Of a DNA stretch of 16,638 bases, positions 7,597 through 14,843 are shown one piece after another. Position 1 is the first letter of the stretch. Each line of letters starts with the position of its first letter. Location of the stretch: NCBI GenBank assembly GCA_964636625.1, contig CAZWUL010000023.1, positions 1 to 16,638 of the forward strand. The letters run 5' to 3'. The position numbers and the translations under genes are program-made. Source of the stretch: CAZWUL01 sp964636625. GTDB lineage: Bacteria; Atribacterota; Phoenicimicrobiia; Phoenicimicrobiales; Stramentimicrobiaceae. The notes below the pieces were generated by a model. It was not told the origin of the DNA. It did not search any database and saw only the letters and a program-made list of their open reading frames with translations.

Positions 7597-8373
7597 TTAC
7601 CATACCGTATAACCGCCATCTATAATCAAATCATGCCCTGTCATAAAACTAGATGCTTTAGAAGCTAAAAAAACCGCTGTGGAAGCAATTTCTTTTGGTT
7701 GAGCAAATCTTCTCATAGGAGTGCTTTCTATTACAAAATCTTTCATTTCAGAATTTTTTACAAAGTCATTCTCTACCAATGGAGTTAAAACCATTCCCGG
7801 ACTTATAGAATTAACCCTTATGTTATAATTTGTCCATTCTACTGCTAAGGCTTTGGTTAAATTCACTACTCCCGCCTTAGCAGCACCATAAGCTACTTGA
7901 GTAATGCCTTTATTAATTATGCTTGCTGACATGGAAGCAATATTAATAATAACCCCCCTTCTCTGTTTTATCATTTCCCTTCCAACAAGCTGACAACAAA
8001 GAAATACTGCATCCAAATCTATTCTCAAAACATCCCGCCAATCTTTTTGAGACATCTCTAGTGCAGGTATTCTTTTATTAATTCCTGCAACATTCGCAAG
8101 AATGTCTATTTTTCCAAAATGTTTTATGGCCTTTCCAACCATTTCTTCAATCTCTTCATAATTTTCTAAATTTACTGGCATATATATTGCTTTTCTACCT
8201 ATTTCCATAATTTCGTTTACTGTTTCTTGTCCGCTATTTTTGTTAATATCAGCAACTATTACATTAGAGCCAGCTTCTGAAAAAGCTATAGCTATCGCTT
8301 TTCCAATTCCCTGTCCTGCGCCGGTAACTAAAGCAACATCGTCCTTAAGTTCAAATAAATCTAATACACTCAT
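7597..8373 (-). CDS. SDR family NAD-dependent oxidoreductase
   Basis: This is a complete classical SDR of 258 residues. TGAGQGIG is at 17-24 and Asp42 (VADIN) ends the second strand, the usual sign of NAD(H) preference. NVAG at 94-97 replaces the commoner NNAG. The catalytic serine is at about 147-149, AYGAAK places Tyr162 and Lys166, and IDGGYTVW closes the protein. The ATG follows an AGGAGA ribosome binding site. It appears to be a single-gene transcription unit, with about 490 noncoding bases upstream and 508 downstream. It resembles sugar or polyol dehydrogenases and gluconate 5-dehydrogenase relatives. The NAD signature suggests it works in the oxidative direction, in contrast to the two arginine-bearing SDRs in the window; this is inference. 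The exact substrate is unknown. Confidence 0.92.
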   Translation of the reverse strand: MSVLDLFELKDDVALVTGAGQGIGKAIAIAFSEAGSNVIVADINKNSGQETVNEIMEIGRKAIYMPVNLENYEEIEEMVGKAIKHFGKIDILANVAGINKRIPALEMSQKDWRDVLRIDLDAVFLCCQLVGREMIKQRRGVIINIASMSASIINKGITQVAYGAAKAGVVNLTKALAVEWTNYNIRVNSISPGMVLTPLVENDFVKNSEMKDFVIESTPMRRFAQPKEIASTAVFLASKASSFMTGHDLIIDGGYTVW

Positions 8374-8863
8374 TTAAAAGCATCTCCTTTAAAAAATAAT
8401 TTCCATTCTACTATATCCTAAGGGTAAAGGTGTTATCATTTTTTCATTAATAAAGAAAAGATATGTTCTATACTCTGCTATACTATATAATAAACTATCG
8501 GCTATTTTCAAGTAATATATAAGTACACCAATTATATTTTATATATTTTAGTTTTTCTTAATTTTAAGACCAGATATATCATAATTATTGTCTTCTGACC
8601 TTTTGTTAGTATAAAATATACACTTCAGGTTTTTAAATATTTTAATAAACCAAAATTCTTAATGACACTAAGTTTTTTTCTATCAATTCAGTAAAAAAAT
8701 AGAATTTTTATTGAAAATCATTATATCATATATAATTAATAATAGGTTACTCACATACTATTCGTTTTGCTACTATTCTATTAAAAATCTTAAATAATTT
8801 AATTTTTAATGATTTATTAATCAAAGTACATTTTTAAAAATATATACTAATATAATTAAATAA
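8374..8863. other. 490-base noncoding gap between two SDR genes
   Basis: I see no coding sequence here. The right part should hold the end of the ADH/SDR transcript. Only AT-only hairpins are visible there, such as ATTAAAAAT at 8771-8779 pairing with ATTTTTAAT at about 8802-8810, and no G+C-rich terminator stem. The left part holds the candidate promoter at 8484-8511. Confidence 0.55.
8484..8511 (-). promoter_or_regulatory. Candidate promoter of the SDR gene at 7597-8373
   Basis: On the minus strand TTGAAA (8506-8511) and TATATA (8484-8489) are 16 bases apart, about 110 bases before the start codon. Two copies of CTATACT (plus-strand sequence, 8468-8474 and 8478-8484), 10 bases apart, overlap the expected start of transcription and could be regulator half-sites. 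The region is AT-rich, so confidence is limited. Confidence 0.4.
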
Positions 8864-9645
8864 TTATGTAGTGGCTTTTGTTGCACCTGTCGAAATGCCC
8901 CCATCTACCAGCAGTATTTGACCTGAAATATACTCTGATTCTTCAGAAGCCAGAAATATAACAGCTCCATCAAGATCTCTTGGTTTTCCAGGCCTGCAGA
9001 GAGGAATTCTATCTATAATATACTCAACCCATTCATTGTTTTTATAAAGTATCTTTGTCTGTTCTGTCTTAAACCAACCTGGAGCCAAACAATTAACTGT
9101 AATTCTATTTTTGCCAAATTCATCAGCCATAGCTTTTGTCATTTGCAACACACCACCACGACTGGCGCAATAAGGAACCACCCCGCATAACCAAAAACAG
9201 ATGTAACAGACCCGATATTTATAATCCGACCATAATTTTGCTTGAGCATCATTGGTACTATTGTTTTTGTGACAAAAAAAGTTCCACGAAGATTAGTGTC
9301 TAACACCGTGTTCCAATCATCCCAAGTGATTTCGGAAACCGGTTTTCGAATATTACACCCGGCATTGTTAACTAGAATGTCGATTGAATCATACAAATTT
9401 CTAATAGTAGCTGCAAATTTCTCAATACTCTTCTCTTCTCGAACTTCCAAAGAAAAAGCTTCTGCAGTAACGCCTATCTCGTTGATTTTCTTTATTGTTT
9501 CACTACAATCTTCCTTATTTCTAGCAGTAAGAATTAGATGGGCACCTGCTTTTGCCAATGCTATAGACATAAATTGCCCAAGTCCTCTGCTACTACCAGT
9601 TACAATGGCAGTTCTACCGGTAAGATCAAAATAATTATGAGCCAT
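8864..9645 (-). pseudogene. SDR family oxidoreductase (gluconate 5-dehydrogenase-like), frameshifted
   Basis: Two overlapping reading frames make one SDR of about 260 residues. The upstream piece (from ATG 9645, ribosome binding site AGGAG) carries TGSSRGLG at 16-23, ARNKED (arginine, NADP-type) at 41-46, NNAG at 93-96 and IGSVTS at about 144-149. It loses frame after FGYAG. The downstream piece continues at once with VVPYCASRGGV and ends LLVDGGISTGATKATT. One extra C in the C4 run at 9181-9184 (plus strand) would restore a single frame (GCG GGG GTG GTT), so a one-base deletion is the cause. It may be a true mutation or a homopolymer sequencing error. The catalytic YxxxK reads YCASR, with Arg where Lys is normal. 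The gene starts 23 bases after the zinc-type dehydrogenase and is co-transcribed with it. The pair resembles the idonate 5-dehydrogenase and 5-keto-gluconate reductase couple. Confidence 0.85.
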
Positions 9646-9668
9646 GTTGATCTCCTTTTAAAATTTCC

Positions 9669-10700
9669 TCAGGGGTGCAAGATTACTTTTAACAATTTTG
9701 GGTCACCTGAATGTAGTCTGGCAAAGAGCTCTGGAGCTTGTTCCAGAGGGACTCTCTTAGATATAATTAGGTCTGTGGGAATTTTTTTTGCTTCAAGCAA
9801 ACGCAATGCTGCAGAAAATTCTTCTCGAATTGCACAACTTCCCTGTAAACGGATTTGTTCTGCAACTACTTGTTGTAATGGAATGGATACTTTTGTGGAA
9901 ATATTTCCCAAAAGAGTTACAACTCCCCCTCGACGGACAGAATTGATTGCTTCAGTAACTGTAGTCTGGAATCCGACGGCTTCAAAGACAGAATCTGCTC
10001 CTCTACTACCGGTAAGCAAAAGGCATGTTTTGGATAGTGCATTCTTAGATGGATTCACAGTATGTGTAGCTCCAAATTTTTTGGCAAGATCTAACCGCTC
10101 ATTAGATACATCTGAAACTACTATATTAGAACATCCCCTTTGTGCAATAGAGCCGACTACCATTAATCCTATTGTTCCCGCCCCGATAATCGCAACTGTG
10201 TCGCCTATCTCTATTGGTGTTAGAGAAACTCCATGAAGAGCAACTGCAAGAGGTTCGGTAATAGCAGCATTATCATAGGAAAGAGAATCAGAAATATGAT
10301 AAAGTATATGTTGTGGAATTGATACATATTCAGCAAATGTTCCGTTCTGTTTGTATTCATTGCAAGAAACACCAACCACTCTTCGGTTATCACTAAGATT
10401 ATACCAGCCGCGCCGAGTATACCAGTCATCAAGAGGATAAATTGTGGAATCAAATGTAACCCTATCCCCTGGATGCCACTTAGTTACTTCGACTCCAACT
10501 GATTCTATTTGCCCTGAAGCTTCATGTCCCATAATTATAGGAGGTATTCTCCTACCACTCGTACCATCATAGCCATGTATATCGCTACCACAAATTGCAG
10601 TACTCTTTATTCTAACCAAAACATCATTAGGATTAGGTATGGGTTTTTCTACTTCTTCTATGGAAAATTGAAAGTATTCTTTTAGTACTAGTGCTTTCAT
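9669..10700 (-). CDS. Zinc-type alcohol dehydrogenase (MDR) lacking structural-zinc cysteines
   Basis: This is a 343-residue medium-chain dehydrogenase of the sorbitol/threonine/idonate dehydrogenase type. Catalytic zinc ligands are present: Cys38 (CGSD), His59 and Glu60 (GHE), with Glu149 in ITEPLAVALHG. The nucleotide-binding fold shows GAGTIG at 173-178 and Asp197, indicating NAD(H). The structural zinc loop, normally C-x2-C-x2-C-x7-C, keeps its exact spacing, but all four cysteines are replaced: Pro89, Asp92, Thr95 and Ser103 in YPLDDWYTRRGWYNLS. So one zinc, not two, is expected. The ribosome binding site is weak, and a candidate promoter lies at 10752-10779. With the SDR behind it, it may oxidise a hydroxyl that the SDR re-reduces with the opposite stereochemistry, as in idonate catabolism (inference). 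Polyol or sugar-acid substrates are both possible. Confidence 0.92.
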   Translation of the reverse strand: MKALVLKEYFQFSIEEVEKPIPNPNDVLVRIKSTAICGSDIHGYDGTSGRRIPPIIMGHEASGQIESVGVEVTKWHPGDRVTFDSTIYPLDDWYTRRGWYNLSDNRRVVGVSCNEYKQNGTFAEYVSIPQHILYHISDSLSYDNAAITEPLAVALHGVSLTPIEIGDTVAIIGAGTIGLMVVGSIAQRGCSNIVVSDVSNERLDLAKKFGATHTVNPSKNALSKTCLLLTGSRGADSVFEAVGFQTTVTEAINSVRRGGVVTLLGNISTKVSIPLQQVVAEQIRLQGSCAIREEFSAALRLLEAKKIPTDLIISKRVPLEQAPELFARLHSGDPKLLKVILHP

Positions 10701-10751
10701 AATAATCTTTATATAATTTCCGGTACCGTAATATAGAATATTGTTTTTTTA

Positions 10752-10779
10752 ATCTTACAAAAATTTATACAAATGTCAA
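10752..10779 (-). promoter_or_regulatory. Candidate sigma-A promoter of the ADH/SDR unit
   Basis: On the minus strand a perfect TTGACA (10774-10779) and TAAGAT (10752-10757) lie 16 bases apart, with transcription expected near 10745, about 45 bases before the ATG at 10700. The perfect -35 box makes this one of the better promoter candidates in the window. Confidence 0.6.
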
Positions 10780-10828
10780 GTATGTTCAAGTCAAGCATTC
10801 AAGGGAGCTAATGTTTACCATTTTGAAA

Positions 10829-10852
10829 AAAGAATTGTGGGTTCAATTCTTT
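10829..10852. repeat. 9-bp inverted repeat upstream of the ADH/SDR promoter
   Basis: AAAGAATTG and CAATTCTTT flank a 6-base spacer (TGGGTT) about 50 bases upstream of the -35 box. Read on the minus strand, the second arm runs into CTTTTTTC, so the element could be a weak intrinsic terminator or an upstream regulator site. Confidence 0.45.
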
Positions 10853-11209
10853 ATTATATACATTAAATAATTTGTATAAGCTCTTTCAAAAACTTGGGGT
10901 ATTCTTATCAGCTACAATATTTTTTAAATAATTTTTATACATCCTGCAAATAATAATATATCTTAATTTTATTATTCTTTAATTGCCAGGTACAATAATT
11001 TTTAATAATTATTATCCTGTTAATAATAAAATGAAAGAAGATATTTTTAATACAATATTTTATAATACTACAACAAATATAAACTCTGAACAACATAAAT
11101 AAATATAATTTTATTCCAGCAAATATAGAGACTTGTAAGTTTAGGATAAAAATTATTAACTCTTTATTTTTTACTAAAAAATACAGAAAGATAAAAGAAT
11201 AATCATCTG

Positions 11210-11261
11210 AAAAAAAATAACCCCGCTTTTCATTTTAATTCTAAAATTCCAGCAGGGTTAT
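11210..11261 (-). terminator. Intrinsic terminator after tctA
   Basis: On the minus strand ATAACCCTGCT (11251-11261) pairs with AGCGGGGTTAT (11217-11227) over 11 base pairs with one T-G wobble, and is followed by a run of eight T. The loop is about 23 bases. The hairpin lies 33 bases after the tctA stop and ends the transporter operon. Confidence 0.88.
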
Positions 11262-11294
11262 AGTTTTACATTTTAATATATCTTAATAATTTAT

Positions 11295-12809
11295 TTATTC
11301 TGCTTGTTCTGCTTGAGCTTGTTTCTTGTCTTTAATGCTGCCATAAATGCCTGCCATTATTGATAAAGCTGTTAACACCATAATAATAACTGCCACTGGA
11401 CTTTGGAAAAAGACACCCCATATACTCATATTTCTAGCTCCTGCTATTGTTATAGCGCGATCCAGGTTTGACTCAGCAATAGGTCCTAAAATTATTGCTA
11501 GCACTATTGGTGCCAGCGGGAACTCCATTTTTCTAAGTATATATCCGAGTAATCCAAATAATATCATAGTCCAGACATCAAAGATATTATTCCTCATTGC
11601 AAATGAACCTACTACTGACAATGTAATAATTGTAGGTGCCAGAATAGCTTTAGGTACATTTACAACCTTGGCAACATACTTCAGTCCATAGAATCCTACC
11701 AGTACATAAAAAACATTTACTAAAAATAGACTTAATATAAAAGCATAGATTATATTAGCAGATTCAGTGAAGAGTTTTGGTCCTGGAATTAATCCATGAA
11801 TCATTAAACCACCTATGAGAGCAGCAGTAGAAGAATTACCAGGGATTCCAAGTGTTAATAATGGGATTAAACTTCCTCCTGTTACAGCATTGTTTGCTGT
11901 TTCAGGCGCCATAACACCTACTGGATTCCCCTTACCAAAGGTATGCTTTTCTTTTGACCAGCGCTTAGCTTCGTTATAAGCTACGAAACTAGATACCTCT
12001 GCTCCTGCACCGGGAATAGCTCCAATAAAAGTACCTATAATTGCAGAACGTATAAGTGTAACTTTATTTTTTAAAAATATTCCAAAACCTGGAAATAAAC
12101 TTCCTTTAAAATCCAAATCTGCTGACAGTTGCTCACCCGGGTTTTCTGCAATTATCATTGATTGAGACGGAGAAAACAAACCTATTAAAGCTATTATAAT
12201 AGGAACACCACTATACAAAGATGGCTGCCCAAATGTAAAACGTAATTGACCTGTTAGTGGATGCATACCTATTGAAGCAATCAGCAAGCCAATACCTGCA
12301 GATACAAAGCCCTTTGTTATTGAACCTTCTCCTAAAGAAGCGATAATAGACATACCAAAGACGGCAAGCCAAAACATTTCAGGAGACCTAAATTCAAGAG
12401 CAATACGAGCAATGGGATATGCAACAAATAGCAGTACTATTGCGCTGAAAATACCTCCAAAAGCTGAAGAAAAGATTGCTACCCCCAACGCTGTATTGGC
12501 TTTTCCTTGCAATGTTAGCGGATAACCATCATACATAGTTGCAACAGCAGCTGGTGTACCCGGGGTCCTGACTAAAATTGCTGCAATTGAGCCTCCATAA
12601 ATTGCTCCACAGTATATCCCTGCTAACATAATTAATCCACTTGCTGGTTGTAAAGCAAAAGTAAGAGGAATTAATAAAGTTATGCCCATTGTGGCGGATA
12701 AGCCAGGGATGGCACCAATAACTACTCCAAAAATAGCTCCTACAAAAGCTAATAAAATATTGATAGGTTGGGCAAGAAGACTTAACCCGCTTATTATGTA
12801 TTCTGACAT
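11295..12809 (-). CDS. tctA: Tripartite tricarboxylate transporter large permease TctA
   Basis: This is a 504-residue integral membrane protein, of full family length, with about 11-12 hydrophobic segments. The diagnostic TctA motifs are clear: GAIPGLSATMGITLL near residues 32-46, GAIYGGSIAAILVRTPGTPAA near 68-88, APETANNAVTGGSLIPLLTLGIPG near 300-323, and IHGLIPGP just after. It forms the large channel subunit that, with TctB and the periplasmic-type binding protein TctC, imports carboxylates using an ion gradient. The ATG has an AAAGGA ribosome binding site and lies 19 bases behind tctB. A strong terminator follows. Substrate range in the family is wide (citrate, other di- and tricarboxylates, aromatic and sugar acids). 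The context here favours a hydroxy or sugar acid. Confidence 0.96.
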   Translation of the reverse strand: MSEYIISGLSLLAQPINILLAFVGAIFGVVIGAIPGLSATMGITLLIPLTFALQPASGLIMLAGIYCGAIYGGSIAAILVRTPGTPAAVATMYDGYPLTLQGKANTALGVAIFSSAFGGIFSAIVLLFVAYPIARIALEFRSPEMFWLAVFGMSIIASLGEGSITKGFVSAGIGLLIASIGMHPLTGQLRFTFGQPSLYSGVPIIIALIGLFSPSQSMIIAENPGEQLSADLDFKGSLFPGFGIFLKNKVTLIRSAIIGTFIGAIPGAGAEVSSFVAYNEAKRWSKEKHTFGKGNPVGVMAPETANNAVTGGSLIPLLTLGIPGNSSTAALIGGLMIHGLIPGPKLFTESANIIYAFILSLFLVNVFYVLVGFYGLKYVAKVVNVPKAILAPTIITLSVVGSFAMRNNIFDVWTMILFGLLGYILRKMEFPLAPIVLAIILGPIAESNLDRAITIAGARNMSIWGVFFQSPVAVIIMVLTALSIMAGIYGSIKDKKQAQAEQAE

Positions 12810-12828
12810 TTCTATAAATTCCTTTCAA

Positions 12829-13284
12829 TTAAAAAATTATGCCCCGAGGTAAAGGTAAATTTAATATTATTTTAAATATAACGTATATAAGTATTGTAAT
12901 AGTAACAGAAGCAATTAATATTGTACTCTTTTTTCGGTACCCTAAAAGATAAGCTCCAATTATTATAAATACAAAAGTAGTTACAAAAAAACCAATTCTT
13001 GAAACAAAATATATATAACCTAATGCAAGGCCAAAAAGGGCAGGAACAAACCAGGTTAATCCACTGAAGGAATCATCTTCTACGGCTTTTTCCTTTTTAA
13101 AAATTCTAATAGCTTCACTAATTAGTAACATTAGGCAAAATAAAATAGTAAAAAATAAGATAGTTCGAGGCCAACGAGCTGCACGGTCTGTAAAAGAATA
13201 AGTCTCTACATATGCCCAAACCGAAAATGCAATAACTATAAAGGAAAATATTACACTACTTTTTTTGAACATTTCTTTTAACAT
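12829..13284 (-). CDS. tctB: Tripartite tricarboxylate transporter small permease TctB
   Basis: This is a 151-residue small membrane subunit. Hydrophobic segments lie at about residues 10-27, 41-60, 77-96, 98-115 and 120-140. RWPR at 37-40 and the terminal LNLPLPRG are typical of TctB. It partners TctA. The ATG is preceded by a GGAAGAG ribosome binding site. The 117-base gap after tctC carries a large inverted repeat (13342-13391), which may lower the expression of tctBA relative to tctC. A TATAAT at about 13320-13325 (minus strand) has only a weak -35 match, so a separate tctB promoter is not convincing. Confidence 0.92.
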   Translation of the reverse strand: MLKEMFKKSSVIFSFIVIAFSVWAYVETYSFTDRAARWPRTILFFTILFCLMLLISEAIRIFKKEKAVEDDSFSGLTWFVPALFGLALGYIYFVSRIGFFVTTFVFIIIGAYLLGYRKKSTILIASVTITILIYVIFKIILNLPLPRGIIF

Positions 13285-13341
13285 ATTATCATCTCTTCCA
13301 TTTCATTCGTTTCAACTTAATTATAGTGTTATTTTATCATT

Positions 13342-13391
13342 TTCATAAAGAAAAAAGAGAAAGCTTGCACTTCCTCTTTTTTCTTTATGAA
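13342..13391. repeat. 18-bp perfect inverted repeat between tctC and tctB
   Basis: Arms 13342-13359 and 13374-13391 are perfect complements around a 14-base loop. On the minus strand the hairpin begins 10 bases after the tctC stop. No run of T follows on that strand, so it is less a terminator than an mRNA-protecting or attenuating stem that could keep the binding-protein message abundant. Confidence 0.85.
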
Positions 13392-13401
13392 TTCTTATTA
13401 C

Positions 13402-14391
13402 TTATTCGATATAACCCATTTCTCTAAAGAAAGGCAATAAACTATCTACGTCTTCCTGGGTAGATATCATTACTTCTTTGAATTCTTCGCCGACTTTAAC
13501 TGGATCTATAAGGGTAATTCCACGTTTTATACAATCCTCTATATGCTCAGGATTATTAACTGCTGCTTCCCAGGTCTCTCTCAGTATTTGTAGTCGGTCT
13601 TCCGGGATCCCAGCCGGAGCAGCAATTCCACGTGTAGATGAACCCACTAATTCTACTCCTCTTAATTCTTTATATGTTGGAACATCCGGAATCATATGAT
13701 ATCTTTCATCCCATAGTGTAACTAATGAATTTACAGCTTCTTCATGTCTGATAACATCAAAAGCGTTTTCTACGACTATGTCTATCTCGCCGGAGAGAAG
13801 GGCTTGTTTAGCAGGAGCTCCCCCATCATAAGGTATGTAAGTTACCACTATATCTTCCTCTAATAAAACCTTATATAAACCTAATTGGTCATCTGAAAGT
13901 GGTCCATCTGCACCAACAATTAATTCACCAGGATGTTCTTTTGCAAACTCAACTACATCATTAAAATCTTGAAAACGTTCATCATCTATTCTAGCTGCCA
14001 TAACATTTGGATCCTGGACATGGACTCCTATAGCATCGTAACTATCTACAGGATGATAGGCAGTTTCCCTGGCAGCATTCAACAGGTTTAGTGCAGGTAG
14101 ATTTATGATGCCTACAGTATAACCATCTGGATTTGCTCTAGCAAGAGCTGTAAAACCTATTTCAGCACCTGCGCCTGGTAAATTCTCCACATATATGTTG
14201 ACTCCCAGCTCTTTTTCCCAATATTGTGCCATTGTTCTGGCTAATGTATCACTACTTCCCCCTGCTGAATAAGCAACAATTAAACGTATTGTGTGATCTG
14301 GAAAATCTGCGGATGCCATCATTGTTGTGCCACAAATCAGAAATCCAATTATAAGAACCATTACCATAATTTTTTTTACATTATTACTCAT
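13402..14391 (-). CDS. tctC: Tripartite tricarboxylate transporter substrate-binding protein (TctC/Bug family)
   Basis: This is a 329-residue extracytoplasmic solute-binding protein. It has a Sec signal peptide: lysines 6-7, a hydrophobic core to about residue 22, and a likely cleavage after ASA at residues 26-28. No lipobox cysteine is placed correctly. The mature domain opens with DFPDHTIRLIVAYSAGGSSD, the classic Bug-family start with its carboxylate-binding loop, followed by ENLPGAGAEIGF and NPDGYTVG. It binds a carboxylate ligand and delivers it to TctAB. An AAGGAG ribosome binding site lies about 10 bases before the ATG. It is the first gene of the transporter operon, with a structured leader at 14444-14500 and a candidate promoter at 14526-14554. 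No TctDE two-component genes are nearby. Confidence 0.95.
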   Translation of the reverse strand: MSNNVKKIMVMVLIIGFLICGTTMMASADFPDHTIRLIVAYSAGGSSDTLARTMAQYWEKELGVNIYVENLPGAGAEIGFTALARANPDGYTVGIINLPALNLLNAARETAYHPVDSYDAIGVHVQDPNVMAARIDDERFQDFNDVVEFAKEHPGELIVGADGPLSDDQLGLYKVLLEEDIVVTYIPYDGGAPAKQALLSGEIDIVVENAFDVIRHEEAVNSLVTLWDERYHMIPDVPTYKELRGVELVGSSTRGIAAPAGIPEDRLQILRETWEAAVNNPEHIEDCIKRGITLIDPVKVGEEFKEVMISTQEDVDSLLPFFREMGYIE

Positions 14392-14443
14392 TTAAAATAT
14401 TTCTCCTTTATACATTAAATATTTTTTGGAAATTTCTACTTAA

Positions 14444-14500
14444 ATTAGAAAACTCTTGCAACTACAACTCAGCTACAACTCTTACAAGTTGTTTTCTAAT
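14444..14500. repeat. Inverted repeat enclosing two 9-bp direct repeats in the tctC leader
   Basis: ATTAGAAAAC (14444-14453) and GTTTTCTAAT (14491-14500) are perfect complements, and an inner CTTG/CAAG pair extends the stem. The loop side carries CTACAACTC twice (14462-14470 and 14473-14481), 11 bases apart, which is one helical turn. The element begins about 19 bases after the predicted transcription start of tctC, so it could be a leader RNA structure, a protein-binding site, or both. Confidence 0.75.
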
Positions 14501-14525
14501 CTCTTATATCATATATCACCCCCCA

Positions 14526-14554
14526 AACATATAATAGCTTATTCATAAAATCAA
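14526..14554 (-). promoter_or_regulatory. Candidate sigma-A promoter of the tctCBA operon
   Basis: On the minus strand TTGATT (14549-14554) and TATGTT (14526-14531) are 17 bases apart. Transcription near 14519 would give a leader of about 128 bases that includes the inverted repeat at 14444-14500. Confidence 0.42.
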
Positions 14555-14640
14555 GTAAGGCTTTTAAATTATTTGTCTTTCTTTACTCTGTGCCTCTGAA
14601 TTCCATTCTCGTCTTGCTTTTCAAAATTTGAGTGGTATAC

Positions 14641-14662
14641 TTTTAGATGTATTTTAGATGTA
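14641..14662. repeat. Tandem duplication of an 11-bp unit
   Basis: TTTTAGATGTA occurs twice in direct succession (14641-14651 and 14652-14662) in the noncoding region upstream of the tctC promoter. It may be a replication-slippage duplication or a pair of regulator sites in helical phase. Confidence 0.6.
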
Positions 14663-14843
14663 TTACAGTATTTTTCTATAATTTATGTTAGCACTAATTT
14701 TTCTTTTAGTCAAAGAGTTAATCTCTCTGTCTATACTAATATTATTGACATACAAAGTTTATCCTTGCACTGGCAAAATGCTCTTAATAAGTTATCTAAA
14801 CATTCAGGGTGTCTGATTAAAGAAGTAATTCTTTTCTTTTTCC

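Larger units (their letters stand above)
10701..11294. other. 594-base noncoding gap between tctA and the ADH gene
   Basis: No coding sequence is seen. From right to left the gap holds the tctA terminator (11210-11261), about 360 bases of AT-rich sequence in which I see nothing further, the inverted repeat at 10829-10852, and the ADH promoter at 10752-10779. Confidence 0.6.
14392..14843. other. 452-base noncoding gap upstream of tctC
   Basis: There is no coding sequence. The gap contains the hairpin and direct repeats at 14444-14500, a candidate promoter at 14526-14554, and an 11-bp tandem duplication at 14641-14662. After the dehydrogenase stop (14844) only weak hairpins without a T run are seen on the minus strand, so read-through from that gene into tctC is possible. 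Confidence 0.6.

Noticed and set aside
9178..9186. Programmed ribosomal frameshifting in the SDR
   Set aside because: No slippery heptamer of the usual type, no stimulatory structure that I can see, and no known programmed shift in SDR genes; simple deletion in a homopolymer explains it.
9538..10236. Long plus-strand open frame (about 230 codons) opposite the ADH gene
   Set aside because: The minus strand carries unmistakable dehydrogenase motifs across the same span; the plus frame shows no recognisable domain and is a shadow.
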